Shown here piece by piece: positions 1 through 8,051 of a stretch of DNA of 64,000 nt. A model generated the notes under the pieces. The model had not been told where the DNA came from, made no database searches, and was given only the letters and a program-made list of their open reading frames with translations. Numbering within the stretch: the first letter of the stretch is position 1; each line of letters opens with the position of its first letter. The position numbers and the translations under genes were made by a program. The stretch is from assembly GCF_004886325.1 (NCBI RefSeq), contig NZ_QXFN01000003.1:682001-746000 (forward strand), given 5' to 3'. The DNA is from Cellulomonas telluris (GTDB lineage: Bacteria > Actinomycetota > Actinomycetes > Actinomycetales > Cellulomonadaceae).

Positions 1-1
1 C

Positions 2-319
2 CGCGCGGCGGACCGTTCCGGGGTTCCCTCGGCGGTCGCTGCGTACGACGCGACGCTCCTGTCCGCCTCGCCCCCTGGTGCCAGGCGCGACGTGTACCGC
101 GTGCGGGCCGATCCCGGTGAACCGCGGCGCTCTGATCCGCACCATCCCGGGACGACGGAGCACGTCGTCCTCCTCGCAGGACGCGCGGCGGTCGGCCCTG
201 CCGAAGCGCCGGTCGAGCTGGAGCCGGGGGACTATCTCGCATATCCGGGCGATGCACCGCACGTGTTCGAGGCACTCCAGCCCGGCACGAGCGCTGTGCT
301 GATCTCCGAGCTGCGCTGA
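2..319 (+). CDS. C-terminal part of a cupin-domain regulator (5' end outside window)
   Basis: The frame is open from the window edge and ends at a stop at 317-319, so only about 105 C-terminal residues are present. The visible part fits a small beta-barrel cupin: TTEHVVLLAGRAAVG, then a turn with ELEPGDYLAYPGDAPHVFEAL, then SAVLISELR. This is the usual C-terminal half of XRE-cupin transcription regulators of about 190 residues, in which the missing N-terminus would carry a helix-turn-helix. The family link is inferred from the cupin pattern alone. A free-standing cupin protein is the alternative. An internal GTG at 92 is not needed as a start, because the cupin-like sequence continues upstream of it. 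Confidence 0.7.
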   Translation, partial: RAADRSGVPSAVAAYDATLLSASPPGARRDVYRVRADPGEPRRSDPHHPGTTEHVVLLAGRAAVGPAEAPVELEPGDYLAYPGDAPHVFEALQPGTSAVLISELR

Positions 320-419
320 GCCCGGCGGGTGGGCCACCACCACGCGCGGCCGTCGTTCGGTCCGCAGAGCGCCCGCTCGTAGACGTCGTCGATCGGGCTG
401 CAGCAGTGCCCTGGCGTCT

Positions 420-826
420 CGCGAGGTCTGGTCGCGGGGGTGTAGACCTCGAGCCGGTGGTCGCGGCTGTCCGGCTGCAGCCAGACCTGGTATTCCACGT
501 CGACGGCGCCGACGGTGGGGTGGTGGAGCTGCATCGCGCCGCTGGTGCAGTCGGCCACGTCCCCGGCTGCCCAGATGGCGGCGACGTCGCGGCTGTGCAT
601 CGCAGAGCTCGCCGACGAGCTCTCCGAGCTTCACGTCGTCGGGTTACCTGCCGGAGGTGAGGCGGAGGTAGCCGATGTGGATCCGCGCGAGCTCGTCCCA
701 GTTCCGATACAGGTCGCGGTGCAACGGGTCCAGGAAGAAGGTGCGCGGGATCGAGGGGGACCCGTGCGCGCCGCACGGAGGGAGCAGCCCTGCGCCGTTC
801 GCTACACTGAACGCTAAACCATTATT
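420..826 (-). pseudogene. Remnant of an MmyB-type helix-turn-helix regulator
   Basis: On the minus strand the ligand-binding half of an MmyB-like regulator can be followed across two breaks. It reads PSIPRTFFLDPLHRDLYRNW, then DELARIHIGYLRLTSGR, then a TAA at 646-644 where a tyrosine codon is expected. It continues as PDDVKLGELVGELC, shifts frame near 600, and resumes as SRDVAAIWAAGDVADCTSG, AMQLHHPTVGAVDVEYQVW and LQPDSRDHRLEVYTP. FLDP, the W...A core, HHPTVG and the terminal VYT are typical of this family. The N-terminal DNA-binding half is absent, and the C-terminus runs out of frame after VYTP. One nonsense codon, one frameshift and the missing HTH make a functional product unlikely. Such genes are common and expendable in actinobacteria. 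Confidence 0.75.
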
Positions 827-939
827 CTGAACGATGGCAGTCGTCCGTCGGGCTCGGCCACCGAGCACCGATCGTCGCTCGTCTGCAGCAGCCCACAGCT
901 CACCCCGACAGGGCTCGACTGAGATCGAAGGGTCCACCC

Positions 940-1527
940 ATGCACGGAACCAGTTCGGACGACGGCAGGTACTACAGCACGAGGTCCCGCGAGGACCCGC
1001 GCCCCGGCGCCCTCTCCCGCGTCACCGTGGGGGAGATGTCCAGGCGCACGGGAGTGAGCGCGCGATCACTGCGCTACTACGAGCAGCAGGGCCTGCTCGC
1101 TCCCGGTCGCACCCGGGGTGGCCACCGTGTCTACACGGCCGCTGACGAGGTCGCCGTGCACCAGATCAAGCAGCTGCTCCGTGCCGGATTCTGCAGCTCG
1201 GTCATCCGGCAGCTGATGCTCCCGCTCTCGTGCCCGGCCGGGAGCGGGGCGCTGCTCCGGAGCGCGTTCGACGCGGCCGAGGAGCGCCTGGTGAGCGAGC
1301 GACGGGCGGTCGATGCGGAGATCGACGAGCTTCGGGCGCTGCGGGCGGAGCTCGGACTTGCATCTGACGTGCATGTCAGGTCGCAGGATGACGCCCATGA
1401 CGACGAACTTGCCCTCTCCCACCCAGCTCCGTCTGATCATCGAGACCGAGGACTTCGACAGCGCCCTGCGCTTCTACCGCGATCTGCTCGGCATGCCGGA
1501 GCAGATCGCGTTCGCGACGCAGGGTGA
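940..1527 (+). CDS. MerR family transcriptional regulator
   Basis: This is a DNA-binding regulator of the MerR family. From about residue 25 it shows the family winged-helix signature: VTVGEMSRRTGVSARSLRYY, then EQQGLL, the wing segment GRTRGGHRVYTA, and a dimerisation coil with SERRAVDAEIDELRALRAEL. Two cysteines lie between wing and coil (GFCSS, LSCPAG), but not in the four-cysteine SoxR cluster pattern, so the effector is unknown. The ATG at 940 has GAAGGG upstream. The coil ends near residue 145. The last roughly 45 residues are coded by the region that also codes the following VOC protein in another frame, look like out-of-frame sequence, and suggest that an earlier stop was lost. With the VOC gene it forms a small regulator-plus-target pair. 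Confidence 0.85.
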   Translation: MHGTSSDDGRYYSTRSREDPRPGALSRVTVGEMSRRTGVSARSLRYYEQQGLLAPGRTRGGHRVYTAADEVAVHQIKQLLRAGFCSSVIRQLMLPLSCPAGSGALLRSAFDAAEERLVSERRAVDAEIDELRALRAELGLASDVHVRSQDDAHDDELALSHPAPSDHRDRGLRQRPALLPRSARHAGADRVRDAG

Positions 1528-1858
1528 TGACCGGGTCGCGATCCTGCACGCCGGCATCGCGACGATCGAGCTGGCCACGCCGACACATGCGCAGAGGATC
1601 GATGAGGTCGAAGGAGCACCTCGATCTGGTGCCCCTCGGATCGCGCTCGAGGTCGAGGACGCCGAGCTCGCTTCAGACCTTGCCGTCCAGGAGGGCGCGG
1701 AACTCATCGCCCCGCCCGTTCGAACCCCTTTCCAGACCATCAACGCGCGAGTGCGAGCCCCCGCGGGCTGGCAGGTCACCTTCTTCCAAGAACTCCAGAC
1801 GCTCGAGGCTCGCGCGGCGCTCGAAGGATTCTCGACGGACGACGCGCGAGCTCGGTAG
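1388..1858 (+). CDS. VOC (glyoxalase/bleomycin-resistance fold) protein
   Basis: This is a 156-residue protein of the vicinal oxygen chelate superfamily. The N-terminal beta-alpha-beta unit is QLRLIIETEDFDSALRFYRD followed by LLGMPEQ. The second module includes APRIALEVED and ends in a strand, APAGWQVTFFQEL. I chose the ATG at 1388. A second ATG at 1397 is possible, but the codons upstream of 1388 lack VOC character. It overlaps the end of the merR frame by 140 bases. VOC proteins of this size serve as dioxygenases, isomerases or drug-binding resistance proteins, and the substrate cannot be read from the sequence. A MerR regulator directly upstream suggests induction by a small toxic compound (inference). 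Confidence 0.85.
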   Translation: MTPMTTNLPSPTQLRLIIETEDFDSALRFYRDLLGMPEQIAFATQGDDRVAILHAGIATIELATPTHAQRIDEVEGAPRSGAPRIALEVEDAELASDLAVQEGAELIAPPVRTPFQTINARVRAPAGWQVTFFQELQTLEARAALEGFSTDDARAR

Positions 1859-2007
1859 CCGCATCCCTGAGCGGTGCAGGCCCGCGCTCCGCTACGGCGC
1901 GGCATCTCCGACGAGGATCGAAGTCGCCTCCGCTCGTCTCGCGGCTGCGCCTTCGCCATGACACCAGGCGTGAAGACGCCTCCGCAGCAATCTCGAGAAG
2001 GACGGAC

Positions 2008-2748
2008 ATGACCACCACGACAAACCGACCGACCATCGTTCTCGTCGCCGGCCACTGGCTGGGCGCCTGGGCGTGGGAGGAAGTTCTCGAACACCTGAAT
2101 GCCGACCACCCGCGCGCCATCGCGATCACCCTGCCCGGCCTCGACGGTGCGGACCCGGCGCGTTCGACCAGGACCCTCGACGACCAGGCCGAGGCGATCA
2201 CCGACGTCCTCGCTCGACTCGACGCCTCCCCGGCACGGCCCGTGACGCTCGTCGCTCACAGTGGGGCGAACGCTCCTGTCAGCATCGTCATGGACCGGCA
2301 TCCCGAACTCGTGGGCCGGGTGGTGTGGATCGACTCCGGTCCGTTGGCGTCCGGGACTGCTTTCGCCCCAGATCTCCCTGAGGAGCTGGAAGAGCTTCCC
2401 CTCCCAGCCTTCGACGTCCTTGCACAGGAGGCGAGCCTGGAGGGCCTGAGTGCAAAGGTCCTCGAGCGTTTCCGCACCAAGGCGGTGCCCGAGCCGGGTC
2501 CCGTTCTTCGGCAGACGGTCGAACTCACGAACGGCGCCCGAAACGCCGTGCCGACCACCCTGGTGTGCTGTTCGATCCCCAGCGCGCAGGTGCTGGAGCT
2601 GGCCCGGAACGGGCACCCCATGTTCGCTGACGTCGCGAACCTGGAAACCCTCGAGGTCGTCGACCTCCCCACGGGCCACTGGCCGATGTGGAGCCGTGCC
2701 GGCGACCTCGCACAGGTCATCCGATCAGCGGCATCACGAACCGCCTGA
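2008..2748 (+). CDS. Alpha/beta hydrolase
   Basis: This is a cytoplasmic alpha/beta-hydrolase fold protein of 246 residues, a usual length for the esterase group. The first strand and oxyanion turn are TIVLVAGHWLGAWAWEEV. The nucleophile elbow is LVAHSGAN with Ser85, and a late GHWPMWS probably supplies the catalytic histidine. The cap region, with many Glu and Leu residues, lies between about 115 and 160. The start ATG follows AGAAGGAC. It lies 149 bases after the VOC gene on the same strand and may belong to the same stress or detoxification cassette, with its own promoter possible in the gap. The substrate is unknown. It lacks the cysteine or aspartate nucleophile that would indicate a dienelactone hydrolase or dehalogenase. 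Confidence 0.88.
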   Translation: MTTTTNRPTIVLVAGHWLGAWAWEEVLEHLNADHPRAIAITLPGLDGADPARSTRTLDDQAEAITDVLARLDASPARPVTLVAHSGANAPVSIVMDRHPELVGRVVWIDSGPLASGTAFAPDLPEELEELPLPAFDVLAQEASLEGLSAKVLERFRTKAVPEPGPVLRQTVELTNGARNAVPTTLVCCSIPSAQVLELARNGHPMFADVANLETLEVVDLPTGHWPMWSRAGDLAQVIRSAASRTA

Positions 2749-2869
2749 ACTGCAGCACCGCGCGCAAGACCTGGCCGCACGCCACGGCTACTGGGCAGCC
2801 TCGCGCACGTCGACGTCGCCGTGCTGCCGACGTGCGCGGGCAGCCCGGTGAGGCTGAGAGGGGGCCCCG

Positions 2870-3871
2870 ATGAACCGCCGTGTGACGATCTCCGACGTCG
2901 CGCACGCCGCAGGCGTCTCCGTGGCGACCGTGTCCAAGGTGCTCAACTCCCGGCACGGTGTCGCCCGGGCGACCTCGGCTCGGGTGCTGAGCGTGGTGGA
3001 GGAGCTCGGGTATGAGTCGAGCCTCGTCGCACGCGGGATGCGGACGCACCACACGCGCATCATCGGCATCCTCGCCGGCCGGTTCGAGCCGTTCGCCTCG
3101 GAGATCTTCAAGGGTGCCGCGGCCGCACTGGGCGAGACCGGCTACGAGATGCTGGCGTACACCGGTGGGGTCCGCGGCGGCGGTCCGGGGTGGGAGCGGC
3201 GGTTCCTGTCGCGACTGGGCGGCACCCTGATCGACGGCGCCGTCCTCGTCACCCCCGCGGCCGCCGTGGAGGACTTCGCCGTCCCCGTCGTCGCGATCGA
3301 TCCGCACGCCGGGCCGAGCGGGAATGCGACCGTGGACTCCGACAGCCTCGGCGGTGCCGTGCTCGCCACCGAGCACCTGCTCGGGCTCGGGCACCGGCGG
3401 ATCGCCTTCGTGGGTGGACCGCCGGACGTGTACCAGTGGTCCCGCCTGCGCGAGCAGGGGTTCAGGCGGGCGATGGCGGCGGCCGGTGCGCCCGTCGACG
3501 AGGCGCACGTGCTCGTGGACCACTACGGCTCGGGTCGCACCGTGGACACCCTGCGCGCGCTCCTGTCCGGCCCGGACCGGCCGACGGCCGTCCTCACCGC
3601 GTACGACGTGTCGGCGATCGCGGTCCTGGAGGTCGCCCGTGACCTCGGCCTGTCCGTGCCCGAGGACCTCTCCGTCGTGGGGTTCGGCGACATCCCCGAG
3701 GCCGCACGGGCCGAGCCCCCACTCACCACGGTCGACCAGTCGATCCAGGAGATGGGTGCCAGCGCGGTCCGGGTGCTCACCAAGCTCCTCCAGGGTTCGG
3801 CGGACGACGAGAGGCAGGTGCGGCTGCCGACCCGTCTCGTGCTCCGCTGGACCACGGCCGCACCACGCTGA
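2870..3871 (+). CDS. LacI family transcriptional regulator
   Basis: This is a sugar-responsive type repressor of 333 residues. The N-terminal DNA-binding domain shows VTISDVAHAAGVSVATVSKV followed by LNSRHGVA and the hinge helix. From about residue 60 the periplasmic-binding-like sensor domain follows, with IIGILAGRFEPF, VPVVAIDPHA, GGAVLATEHLLGLGHRRIAF and the C-terminal VVGFGDIPEAA and LTTVDQS. The ATG follows GAGAGGGGG. No transport or catabolic genes lie next to it, so its regulon is elsewhere. Two palindromes of LacI style occur further right, at 25995 and 27399, but nothing here links them to this protein. Confidence 0.95.
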   Translation: MNRRVTISDVAHAAGVSVATVSKVLNSRHGVARATSARVLSVVEELGYESSLVARGMRTHHTRIIGILAGRFEPFASEIFKGAAAALGETGYEMLAYTGGVRGGGPGWERRFLSRLGGTLIDGAVLVTPAAAVEDFAVPVVAIDPHAGPSGNATVDSDSLGGAVLATEHLLGLGHRRIAFVGGPPDVYQWSRLREQGFRRAMAAAGAPVDEAHVLVDHYGSGRTVDTLRALLSGPDRPTAVLTAYDVSAIAVLEVARDLGLSVPEDLSVVGFGDIPEAARAEPPLTTVDQSIQEMGASAVRVLTKLLQGSADDERQVRLPTRLVLRWTTAAPR

Positions 3872-4475
3872 GGAGAACCCGTGACGACCCGAGAGCCGTG
3901 CTGCCCGAGCGGTCGAGCGCAGCAGGGACCACCGACGTCGTCGCGGTCGATCCGCGACGGGCGGTCTCGCTGCGACGGCGGCCAGCACGCCTTGATCACA
4001 CCTCGGCGCGAGTGCTCGCATCCAACGCGACCGGCACTCCTTGAGAGGCGACAACGACGTCATGAGTCGACGTTCTGCCCGGCTGCCATGAACTGCACTT
4101 GAGTCGTCGCGGCGCTGGCGTTTGGCGGACAACGCTTGCACGTATGGGCGTGGTCAACGCGACGTAGGCCTGCCGCGGTGACGATCGCTGGGTGGGGGCG
4201 GCAGCGTCGCTCGATCGGCTGGACACTTAGGCCGTTCCTCCGCTCGGAGGGGCGGCCTTTGTGCTGTGGTGCAGAGAGATCGGGCACTCGTCCGACGGCT
4301 CGCGGCCGAGCCCTTCCGCCGCGTCCAGGACGCGCTGCGCCGTCTCGGCGGCGAACCGGCGGCCGTGCCGTGGAGCACCTGGCTGAGAGTCGAGCGGCAG
4401 CCGCGCACCGGCGCGCCGGGCAGTCCTCTCACGCGCTGTGGGCTCGGTGCTCGGTGCCCGCGCTACGGTCCTTCC
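3872..4475. other. Gene-free stretch of about 600 bases
   Basis: I find no convincing gene on either strand between the LacI gene and the next VOC gene. The open frames here have no domain signature and a composition unlike the neighbouring genes. The stretch holds one clear terminator hairpin at 4229-4260 and, at its right end, the -10 hexamer TACGGT (4464-4469) of the next gene. It may hold decayed sequence, but I could not recognise an ancestor. Confidence 0.5.
4229..4260 (+). terminator. Intrinsic terminator hairpin
   Basis: A 13-bp stem (4229-4241 with 4246-4258, including two G-T pairs) closes a GCTC loop and runs into TTT. Its orientation suits transcription from the left, but the nearest gene end (the LacI gene at 3871) is more than 350 bases upstream. 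It may therefore end an unrecognised transcript. Confidence 0.65.
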
Positions 4476-4844
4476 GTGATCGGGAGCATCGACGAGGTCG
4501 TCATCGACTGCGCGGACCCGGCCGCGCTGGCGGCGTTCTGGTCGAAGGTGCTCGGCGGCGAGCCCGTCGGACGCGACGACGCGTGGTGGTACATCCTGCC
4601 GCCGGGGTGGACGCAGCTGTCGTTCCAGCGGGTGCCGGAGCCGAAGACGGTGAAGAACCGCGTGCACCTCGACGTCCTCGTCGACGACATCGCGAGCGCC
4701 ACGGCCCAGGCGGAGGCGATCGGCGCCCGCCGCGTGGGCGACGTGCACCACGACCGGGCAGGCTCGTTCCAGGTGCTGCACGACCCGGAGGGCAACGAGT
4801 GGTGCCTGGTCCGACCGGCGCCACCGCACGACGGCGAGCCCTGA
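4476..4844 (+). CDS. VOC family protein (glyoxalase-like)
   Basis: This 122-residue protein begins IDEVVIDCADPAALAAFWSK and ends with the paired module VHLDVLVDDIASATAQ and FQVLHDPEGNEWCLV. That is the layout of the small Glyoxalase_6-type VOC proteins common in actinobacteria, whose substrates are mostly unknown. The GTG at 4476 is chosen because TACGGT at 4464-4469 sits 6 bases upstream as a -10 hexamer. This implies a leaderless mRNA, and there is no Shine-Dalgarno sequence. The frame is open further upstream but without VOC character. It is read in the same direction as the phosphatase gene, which has its own promoter. Confidence 0.88.
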   Translation: MIGSIDEVVIDCADPAALAAFWSKVLGGEPVGRDDAWWYILPPGWTQLSFQRVPEPKTVKNRVHLDVLVDDIASATAQAEAIGARRVGDVHHDRAGSFQVLHDPEGNEWCLVRPAPPHDGEP

Positions 4845-5002
4845 GGCCGGGCTCCGGGCAGGTGGAGGTCGGGGCGGTGCCGATATCGACGCCCTGGAGC
4901 TCCGGCACGGCCCCTTCGTTCCACGCGGCGCCCTCGACGGTGTGACCGGCGCCGCACGTGCGCGGCCGGGCGTGCTCACGGGCGCGCTCGTACCCTGCGG
5001 AC

Positions 5003-7141
5003 ATGGGGGCGGGGAGAGCGGCACGGCGCACCGGGGCGGACGACCGGGACGCGGGCGGGAGCGGGCCCGGGGAGCGTGACCTCCTGCGCACGCTCGCCTG
5101 GGCGCTCGCGTACGCGGCGGCGGCGGCCCTGGGCCGCATGACCGTGGTCGGGGACGCGGGCGTGAGCCTGGTGTCGCCCGCGGCCGGCGTGTCGGTGCTG
5201 TGGCTGGTCGCCCGCGCGCGGCCGTGGCCCTGGGTCGACGTCGCGGCGCTCTGGCTGACCAGCGTCGTCGTCCTGGCGCTCACCGGCGAGCAGGCGGCCT
5301 CCGCGCTGCTGCTGGCCACCGCGGTGACGCTGCAGGCGGTGCTGTGCGTCGCCGTGCTCGCGTGGTTCGCGCCGCACCTGTGGTCCGGTCGCGGACGCGT
5401 GCCGCTGGGACGCCTGTCGGACCTGTGGTGGCTCCTCCTCGGCGCCGGGGGAGCGGCGGTCCTCACCGCGCCGCTCGCCCAGGTGGCCGTCCACCTGGGC
5501 GGCGGCGGCTCGACGTGGGAGACCCCGTTGTTGTGGTTCGCGCGCAACACGGTCAGCGTCGTGACGATCGTGCCGCTCGGCTGGACCGTCGGCGACTGGC
5601 TGGTCGAGCGCCGGGCGCGGAGCGCGGCGCGGGAGCCCGCGGACCGGCGGACGGACGGCCGTGACGCGGACCGCCTCGCCGCGCTCGTGCTCGCTCCCGT
5701 GGCGTACCTGCTGTGGTTCCTGCAGGGCACGCAGCCGGCGGTGGTGTTCCCGCTCATCGTCCTCACGGTGTGGGCGGGGTCGCGGCTGCCGGTCCGCTGG
5801 GTCGTGCTGCACACGACGCTGTGCGGCGGGGTGGTCGTCCAGCTGACCCTCGTGGGCAGCGGCCCGTTCGCGCACCTGCCCAACCCGGTGACGCAGATCG
5901 GCGTGGCGCAGCTGTACGTGGGCCTCCTGGCGGTCATCGGCCTGTCGCTCGCGCTCGCGGGCGAGGAGCGCCGGCAGCTCGTGCGGGAGCTGTCCACGGC
6001 GCGTGACCGTGCCCGGGAGCAGGCCGCGCTGCTGGCCGCCGTCGTCGACACGATGTCCGAGGGCGTGCGCGTCGTCGACGCCTCGGGCCGGGTGGTCGTG
6101 CGCAACCCCATCGCGGCGCGGCTGCTGGCGGGGACCTCGCGCCTGGACCCCTCCGACAGCACCAGCGACCTCCTGGGCCTGGCGCGGCCCGACGGGTCGC
6201 CGTTGCTCGAGGAGGAGCTGCCCTTCCGGCGTGCGCTGGCCGGGGAGGAGGTGCGCGACCTCGACCTGCTCGTGCGCGTGCCCGGCCAGTCGGAGCCCCG
6301 CTTCGTCAGCTTCTCGGCCACGCCCATCCCGGCGGAGTCGGGTGGAGGTGTCGTCACCGTCCTGCGGGACGTGACCCTGCACCGCACCGAGCTGCGCCGC
6401 GCCGCGCAGGTGCAGGCGAGCCTGCTGCCCGCGCGCCGCCTGGAGGTCCCCGGGTTCGACCTCGCGGCGCGGTTCGTGCCCGCCGGCTCGGTGGGCGGGG
6501 ACTTCTACGACTGGCAGCGGCTGCCCGGCGGGCTCGTCCTCACCGTGGCCGACGTCATGGGCAAGGGGCCCGCGGCGGCGATCCTGGCGGCGACCACCCG
6601 TTCCGTCCTGCACGCGCACTCGGACCCGCAGGACGTGGCGGGCACGCTGACGGCCACCGAGCAGGCGATGGACGTCGACCTGATGAACACGGGCGCGTTC
6701 GTCACGGTGTTCCACGCGTTCGTCGACGCCCACGACGGGGAGGTCGCGTACACGGACGCGGGGCACGGCCTCTCGCTGGTCGTCCGCGCGGACGGCGGCG
6801 TCGAGCGGTTGGCGGCGACGGGGCTGCCGCTGGGCGTCGCCCCGGGACCCGAGCGGGTCGAGGCGCGGACGCGCCTGCGCCCCGGCGACCTGCTGCTGAC
6901 CTTCAGCGACGGCGTGCTCGACGCCCTGGGTGGGTCCGTCGCCGACCTCGACCAGGTGCCGCGGGCGGTGCGGGGGACGACCACGGCCGACGCCGCCGCG
7001 GAGGCCGTGCTCGCACTGGTCGGCGACCCGGGGCACGCCGAGGACGACCTCACGGTCCTCGCGCTGCGCCGCACGGCGCCGGTGGGCGCACCGGTCGTCC
7101 CCTCGCCGTCGTCCGAGGACGTGACCACGCGCTCGGCGTAG
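5003..7141 (+). CDS. MASE1-PAS-PP2C (SpoIIE-type) serine phosphatase
   Basis: This is a membrane-anchored signalling phosphatase of 712 residues. Residues from about 25 to 310 form a MASE1-like sensor of several hydrophobic helices, for example SPAAGVSVLWLVARARPW and ARNTVSVVTIVPLGW. A PAS domain follows near residue 343 (VVDTMSEGVRVVDASGRVVV). From about residue 469 the SpoIIE/PP2C domain shows GGDFYDW, VADVMGKGPAAA, YTDAGHG, LLLTFSDGV and AEDDLTVLALRR, which carry the metal-binding aspartates. Proteins of this type dephosphorylate anti-anti-sigma factors in partner-switching pathways. No such partner is adjacent. TACCCT at 4991-4996, 6 bases before the ATG, points to a leaderless transcript. 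The ligand of the MASE1 sensor is unknown. Confidence 0.93.
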   Translation: MGAGRAARRTGADDRDAGGSGPGERDLLRTLAWALAYAAAAALGRMTVVGDAGVSLVSPAAGVSVLWLVARARPWPWVDVAALWLTSVVVLALTGEQAASALLLATAVTLQAVLCVAVLAWFAPHLWSGRGRVPLGRLSDLWWLLLGAGGAAVLTAPLAQVAVHLGGGGSTWETPLLWFARNTVSVVTIVPLGWTVGDWLVERRARSAAREPADRRTDGRDADRLAALVLAPVAYLLWFLQGTQPAVVFPLIVLTVWAGSRLPVRWVVLHTTLCGGVVVQLTLVGSGPFAHLPNPVTQIGVAQLYVGLLAVIGLSLALAGEERRQLVRELSTARDRAREQAALLAAVVDTMSEGVRVVDASGRVVVRNPIAARLLAGTSRLDPSDSTSDLLGLARPDGSPLLEEELPFRRALAGEEVRDLDLLVRVPGQSEPRFVSFSATPIPAESGGGVVTVLRDVTLHRTELRRAAQVQASLLPARRLEVPGFDLAARFVPAGSVGGDFYDWQRLPGGLVLTVADVMGKGPAAAILAATTRSVLHAHSDPQDVAGTLTATEQAMDVDLMNTGAFVTVFHAFVDAHDGEVAYTDAGHGLSLVVRADGGVERLAATGLPLGVAPGPERVEARTRLRPGDLLLTFSDGVLDALGGSVADLDQVPRAVRGTTTADAAAEAVLALVGDPGHAEDDLTVLALRRTAPVGAPVVPSPSSEDVTTRSA

Positions 7142-7354
7142 CGGTGCGCTGACCGCGGACCGAGGTCGGCACCGTCCCCGGCGCCGGCGGTGGGGGCCGA
7201 CCCAGGCGTCGAGCCCCCAGGGGGGGACCAGGTCCGGCTCGTCGTGCCGGACGCCGTCGCCCGCTCGCGCACCAGCCGGTGCGCGGGGATGGTGGAGGAC
7301 GACGCGGGGCCCACGGCCGGCGTCCGCGCCGGTCGCCGAGAGCACGGAGGAGCC

Positions 7355-7954
7355 ATGACCTACACCATCGGATACCTCGTCGGCAGCCTCGCGAAGGCGT
7401 CGATCAACCGCACCCTCGCGACGGCGCTGGTCCGGCTCGCCCCCGAGGACCTCGAGCTCGTGGAGATACCCATCGGGGACCTGCCGCTGTACAGCCCGGA
7501 CCACGACGAGGACTTCCCGGCGGCCGGGCGCGCGCTCAAGGAGGCCATCGAGGCGGCGGACGGGCTGCTGTTCGTCAGCCCGGAGTACAACCGGTCGATC
7601 CCCGGGGCCCTGAAGAACGCCATCGACTGGGGGTCGCGGCCCTGGGGGCAGAACTCGTTCGCGCGCAAGCCGAGCGGCATCATCGGCGCCTCGCCGGGCG
7701 CGATCGGCACGGCCGTCATGCAGGCGTCGATGCGCAGCGTGCTCAGCTTCCTCGACGCGCCCCAGCTGAACTCGCCCGAGGCCTACATCCGCTTCGACCC
7801 CGACCACTTCGGCCCGGACGGCGAGGTCCGGGACGAGGGCACCGCCGAGTTCCTGCGGCACTACATGGACGAGTACTGCGCGTTCGTGCAGCGCGTCCTG
7901 GCCGTGAACGCGCCGGGGCACATCGGCGACCGCGACCCCGCCAGCGCGAAGTAG
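7355..7954 (+). CDS. NADPH-dependent FMN reductase
   Basis: This is a flavodoxin-fold quinone/chromate-type reductase of 199 residues. The phosphate-binding loop is GSLAKASINRTLA near the N-terminus. LLFVSPEYNRSIPGALKNAI is the flavin-binding and dimer signature of the family, followed by WGQNSFARKPSGIIGAS. The enzyme reduces FMN, quinones or similar acceptors with NAD(P)H in the cytoplasm. A strong ribosome-binding site, CACGGAGGA, precedes the ATG. The frame is open upstream, but the leading residues there have no family match. The gap of 213 bases to the phosphatase shows nothing notable. Confidence 0.93.
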   Translation: MTYTIGYLVGSLAKASINRTLATALVRLAPEDLELVEIPIGDLPLYSPDHDEDFPAAGRALKEAIEAADGLLFVSPEYNRSIPGALKNAIDWGSRPWGQNSFARKPSGIIGASPGAIGTAVMQASMRSVLSFLDAPQLNSPEAYIRFDPDHFGPDGEVRDEGTAEFLRHYMDEYCAFVQRVLAVNAPGHIGDRDPASAK

Positions 7955-8051
7955 CGGAGCGGCTGCACCGTCACGCGTGCCTGCGCCGGCACGTGCGTCG
8001 GCGGCCGTGTGCGGCGCGTGGCGAGGCGGCGCCGAAGCGCCTGCTGCCGTC

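Noticed and set aside
800-835. An AT-rich patch with two TANNNT hexamers and CTGAACG direct repeats upstream of the MerR gene
   Set aside because: No -35 partner at proper spacing and no start codon 6-8 bases downstream on a real gene. The repeats are too short to call an operator.
3880-4230. Possible decayed transposase or integrase in the gene-free stretch
   Set aside because: No frame on either strand showed a recognisable motif, and no terminal inverted repeats or target-site duplications were visible.
4976-7921. A 981-codon open frame on the minus strand opposite the phosphatase and FMN reductase genes
   Set aside because: It is the antisense image of strongly GC3-biased genes. Its translation is low-complexity with no domain, and the plus-strand genes are unmistakable.
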